Part shown: in pieces, positions 40,785 through 42,238 of the stretch
How positions within the stretch are numbered: position 1 is the stretch's first letter
Layout: every line of letters starts with the position of its first letter
NCBI GenBank assembly: GCA_017615065.1
Contig: JAGAAY010000022.1
Coordinates: forward strand, 1-42,238
Direction: 5' to 3'
Source of the DNA: Bacteroidales bacterium
Lineage (GTDB): Bacteria; Bacteroidota; Bacteroidia; Bacteroidales; UBA932
DNA: 42,238 nucleotides
Position numbers and translations under genes: made by a program
Notes under the pieces: model-generated
Databases searched by the model: none
What the model was told of the DNA's origin: nothing
What the model saw: only the letters and a program-made list of their open reading frames with translations

Positions 40785-42238
40785 ATGAATATAAGACGTA
40801 CAGGCCTTCTCCTAACCCTCGCTCTCCTGACGGCCCCGATGTGGGCGCAGACGTCACGGAGCGGCATTGAGGTGGACTATAACCACCCCAGGGAATATGT
40901 AGTGGGCGGAGTCGGCGTGGAAGGCAACAACTACTTCTCCGAGAGCCAGATAGTCCAGCTGTCCGGGCTTCGGGCCGGCGCTAAGGTGACCGTTCCCGGA
41001 GAGGATATCACCTCCATCGTCCGAAGGATCTGGGCGCAGCGCTACTTCCAGGACGTATCCGTCGTGGTGGATTCCCTCAGCTCCCAGAAAGATACTGCAT
41101 GGCTCAAGATATGCATCGTGGAACGCCCCAGGGTGTCCCGCTGGACATTCACCGGTGTTCGAAGCGGCGAGAAGAAAGACCTTCAGGAAAGGCTTAACCT
41201 CCGCCCCGGACGCGAGTTCTCGGACTATGTGCGTTCAACTTCCGTGGACATTATCAAGCGCTATTACAAGGAAAAGGGCTACCAGCTGTGCGAAGTGGAC
41301 GTGGAAGTGTCGGAAGACACTCTTGTCCGCAGGGCCATCCGCGTGAACTTCGCGGTTAACAAGGGCAACAAGATACGTGTCCGCCACATAAACTTCAGCG
41401 GCAACGACGACGTGTCGGAGTACAAGCTTTCCAAGAACATGAAAGACACGCACTCCAACCGCTGGTATAACCTGTTCAAGAGCAAAAAGTTCAAGGAAAA
41501 GGAATACCAGACGGACCGCCGTACCGTTATCGAGGCCTTCAATGAGGCCGGCTACCGCGACGCACGCCTTGTGAGGGATTCCGTATACTTCGAGGATGAA
41601 AAGCACATGGCCATCGACATGGAGTTCGAACAGGGCCGGCGCTATTATTTCCGCAATATCACATGGACGGGCAATTCGGTGTATTCCACCGATGTGCTCA
41701 ACAGGGTGCTCCAGATTGAAAAGGGCGATGTCTACGACATGGTAACCCTGGACAAGCGCCTGCACGGCGGCGGCAAGCAGACTGATTACGACGTTTCCAA
41801 GCTGTATCGCGACAACGGCTATCTGTTCATCCAGGTTAACGCCGTGGAGGTTTGCATCCAGAACGACAGCGTAGACGTGGAAATCCGCATCTCGGAAGGC
41901 AAGCCCGCAACCCTGAACAACATCATCATCAACGGCAACGACCTCACAAACGAGAAGGTTGTCCGCCGTCAGGTGATGACGCGCCCGGGCTATCTGTACA
42001 GCCAGTCTGATTTCGAGCGTTCCATCCGTGAAATCGCCTCCCTGGGCCAGTTCGACCAGGAAGCCATCATGCAATACGGAACCGGATACAACATCCTTCC
42101 CAACTCGCTGAACAACACGGTTGATGTAGTATATAATGTAACGGAAAAGCCTTCATCCCAGCTGGAACTTTCCGGAGGATGGGGCGGCCACACCTTCGTG
42201 GCTACGGCCGGCGTGAGCTTCAACAACTTCTCCACCAA
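40785..42238 (+). CDS. bamA: Outer membrane protein assembly factor BamA (first 484 residues, cut by window edge)
   Basis: BamA is the barrel subunit of the BAM complex. The open frame from ATG 40785 runs to the end of the window. It has a signal peptide (MNIRRTGLLLTLALLTAPMWA) and successive POTRA domains: VVGGVGVEGNNYFSESQIVQLSGLRAG with IWAQRYFQDVSVVVDSL; SRWTFTGVRSGEKKDLQERL; RVRHINFSGNDDVSEYKLSK; YFRNITWTGNSVYSTDVLNRVLQIEKGDVYD; LNNIIINGNDLTNEKVVRRQVMTRPG. The barrel begins at its end (ELSGGWGGHTFVATAGVSFNNFS). BamD and Skp-like partners are encoded nearby. The sequence context uppS-bamA is conserved. Confidence 0.94.
   Translation, partial: MNIRRTGLLLTLALLTAPMWAQTSRSGIEVDYNHPREYVVGGVGVEGNNYFSESQIVQLSGLRAGAKVTVPGEDITSIVRRIWAQRYFQDVSVVVDSLSSQKDTAWLKICIVERPRVSRWTFTGVRSGEKKDLQERLNLRPGREFSDYVRSTSVDIIKRYYKEKGYQLCEVDVEVSEDTLVRRAIRVNFAVNKGNKIRVRHINFSGNDDVSEYKLSKNMKDTHSNRWYNLFKSKKFKEKEYQTDRRTVIEAFNEAGYRDARLVRDSVYFEDEKHMAIDMEFEQGRRYYFRNITWTGNSVYSTDVLNRVLQIEKGDVYDMVTLDKRLHGGGKQTDYDVSKLYRDNGYLFIQVNAVEVCIQNDSVDVEIRISEGKPATLNNIIINGNDLTNEKVVRRQVMTRPGYLYSQSDFERSIREIASLGQFDQEAIMQYGTGYNILPNSLNNTVDVVYNVTEKPSSQLELSGGWGGHTFVATAGVSFNNFST

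Overview
The window is about 42 kb of a Bacteroidota chromosome, most likely Bacteroidales. The evidence is the recurring TTTG-N19-TAnnTTTG promoters, the scarcity of Shine-Dalgarno sites, and family-specific genes (DUF3078, NigD-like, WbqC-like, the Bacteroidetes RpoZ type, a bamD-rpoZ-recN block). Genus cannot be fixed from sequence alone. Most of the window is core genome.

Layout. 1-8010 (minus strand): a proS-DUF3078-tilS-lpxD-lpxC-lpxA-wbqC gene string, then a separately promoted rimP-nusA operon (nusA cut by the window start). This links tRNA charging and modification with lipid A synthesis and transcription elongation. 8042-11063 (plus): an unusual Tyr/Trp-rich then Ser/Gly/Arg-rich lipoprotein and a FadL-type porin. 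11134-14911 (minus): alpha/beta hydrolase, pncB and a TMEM43-like protein. 15032-17301 (plus): a glycerophosphodiesterase lipoprotein overlapping a GlpT-type transporter, a glycerophosphodiester salvage pair.

17302-25880 is the mosaic part. It holds a nucleotidyltransferase/HEPN (MntA/HepT-type) toxin-antitoxin pair, a tandem-GNAT gene with a TfoX-like gene, sppA, hisS, gtrA, an initiator tRNA, a DUF5674 pair and a GNAT-zinc ribbon fusion. Three copies of an ~88-102 bp double-hairpin repeat sit directly behind stop codons here, and a 31-bp 3' remnant of the initiator tRNA lies inverted behind sppA. This is the part I would look at first for something undescribed.

25897-30919: a serpin lipoprotein (minus), then fur-like, NigD-like and a large MscS channel in one plus-strand operon. 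30982-34922: tRNA-His, trxB, bamD, rpoZ, recN. 34924-38355 (minus): ompH/skp-like lipoprotein, glycosyltransferase, LysM/periplasmic-binding protein. 38398-42238: pdxJ (minus), nadK, uppS and bamA (plus; bamA runs off the end). Several genes serve the outer membrane: lpxA/C/D, bamA, bamD, ompH, fadL and uppS.

Three separate palindromic repeat families occur: the double hairpin (3 copies), a GGACAAAAC...-type hairpin (after wbqC and inside the tilS reading frame), and a 28-bp element directly upstream of both nusA and nadK. No stretch over 300 bases lacks a gene. No CRISPR array, transposase or integrase gene was seen.
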